Shown here: in pieces, positions 63,782-64,000 of the stretch
Position numbering within the stretch: position 1 is the first letter of the stretch
Layout: the number at the start of each line of letters is the position of its first letter
NCBI GenBank assembly: GCA_948474755.1
Contig: CAOLHI010000481.1
Coordinates: 992,001 to 1,056,000 of the forward strand
DNA length: 64,000 nt
Direction of reading: 5' to 3'
Source: Ctenosaura bakeri
Lineage: Eukaryota > Chordata > Lepidosauria > Squamata > Iguanidae
Program-made: the position numbers and the translations under genes
Notes under the pieces: model-generated
Told to the model about the DNA's origin: nothing
Seen by the model: the letters and a program-made list of their open reading frames with translations, nothing else
The model's database searches: none

Positions 63782-64000
63782 GAATCATAGAATCACAGAA
63801 TCATTGAATTGGAAGAGACCCCAGGGGCCATCGAGTCCAACCCTCTGCTATGCAGGACACCCATCAAAGCATCCCCAACAGATGGCCATCCAGCCTCTGC
63901 TTAAAAACCTCCAAAGAAGGAGACTCAACCACACTCCAAGGCAGCAGATTCCACTGCCGGACAGCTCTGACCACCAGGAAGTTCTTCCTGAGGTTCAAGT
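63782..64000 (-). mobile_element. CR1 LINE 3' end, continues past the window
   Basis: AATCATAGAATCACAGAATC, GAGACCCCAGGGGCCATCGAG, CCCAACAGATGGCCATCC, CTTAAAAACCTCCAAAGAAGG and GGAAGTTCTTCCTGAGG match the other minus-strand CR1 ends. The 5' side lies outside the window. Confidence 0.92.

Overview
The window looks like noncoding, transposon-rich DNA from a vertebrate nuclear genome, most likely a squamate reptile (lizard or snake). Three things point that way. First, CR1 LINE 3' ends carry the repeated ATTCTATG terminus. Second, a tRNA-derived CORE/MIR-like SINE is present in many copies together with an RTE/BovB-like LINE. Third, DNA-transposon MITEs are dense. I identified the repeat families by eye from conserved motifs, target-site duplications (TSDs) and copies repeated inside the window. 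No database was searched, and the species is not determined.

I see no convincing conserved host gene. The two best non-repeat candidates are a 107-codon ORF with a strong Kozak start at 56301-56624 and a possible spliced exon at 27918-28036. Almost all long ORFs lie inside repeats. The real coding remnants belong to LINEs: CR1 ORF2 C-termini at 38577-39365 and about 51270-51975 (minus) and at 53503-53677 and after 54095 (plus), an RTE-like reverse-transcriptase tail at 58503-59740, and L2-like tails near 828 and 35815.

Layout:
- 0-20 kb: an LTR cut by the window edge, L2, RTE and SINE pieces, a hAT element, a pogo-like element, and two solo LTRs that each sit inside a SINE (16438-17009 and 18432-19327).
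- 20-33 kb: a hAT-like element with a 21-bp internal minisatellite, two solo LTRs of a second family, many palindromic MITEs, and a three-level nest (L2-like repeat, pogo-like element, MITE) at 28.2-29.2 kb.
- 33-44 kb: SINEs, CR1 copies, and two solo LTRs of opposite orientation only 19 bp apart.
- 44-64 kb: two hAT elements with subterminal GACTTGA-type arrays, a MITE nested in one of them, interrupted CR1 and RTE copies, the candidate ORF, and another solo LTR pair near the right edge.

Three sets of short inverted-repeat elements dominate. I call them M1, M2 and M3; the names are mine. M1 and M3 share GGCC-type ends and mostly 3-bp TSDs, which suggests one PIF/Harbinger-like origin. M2 is a related older set. 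TSDs and interrupted hosts give a readable insertion order in at least ten places.
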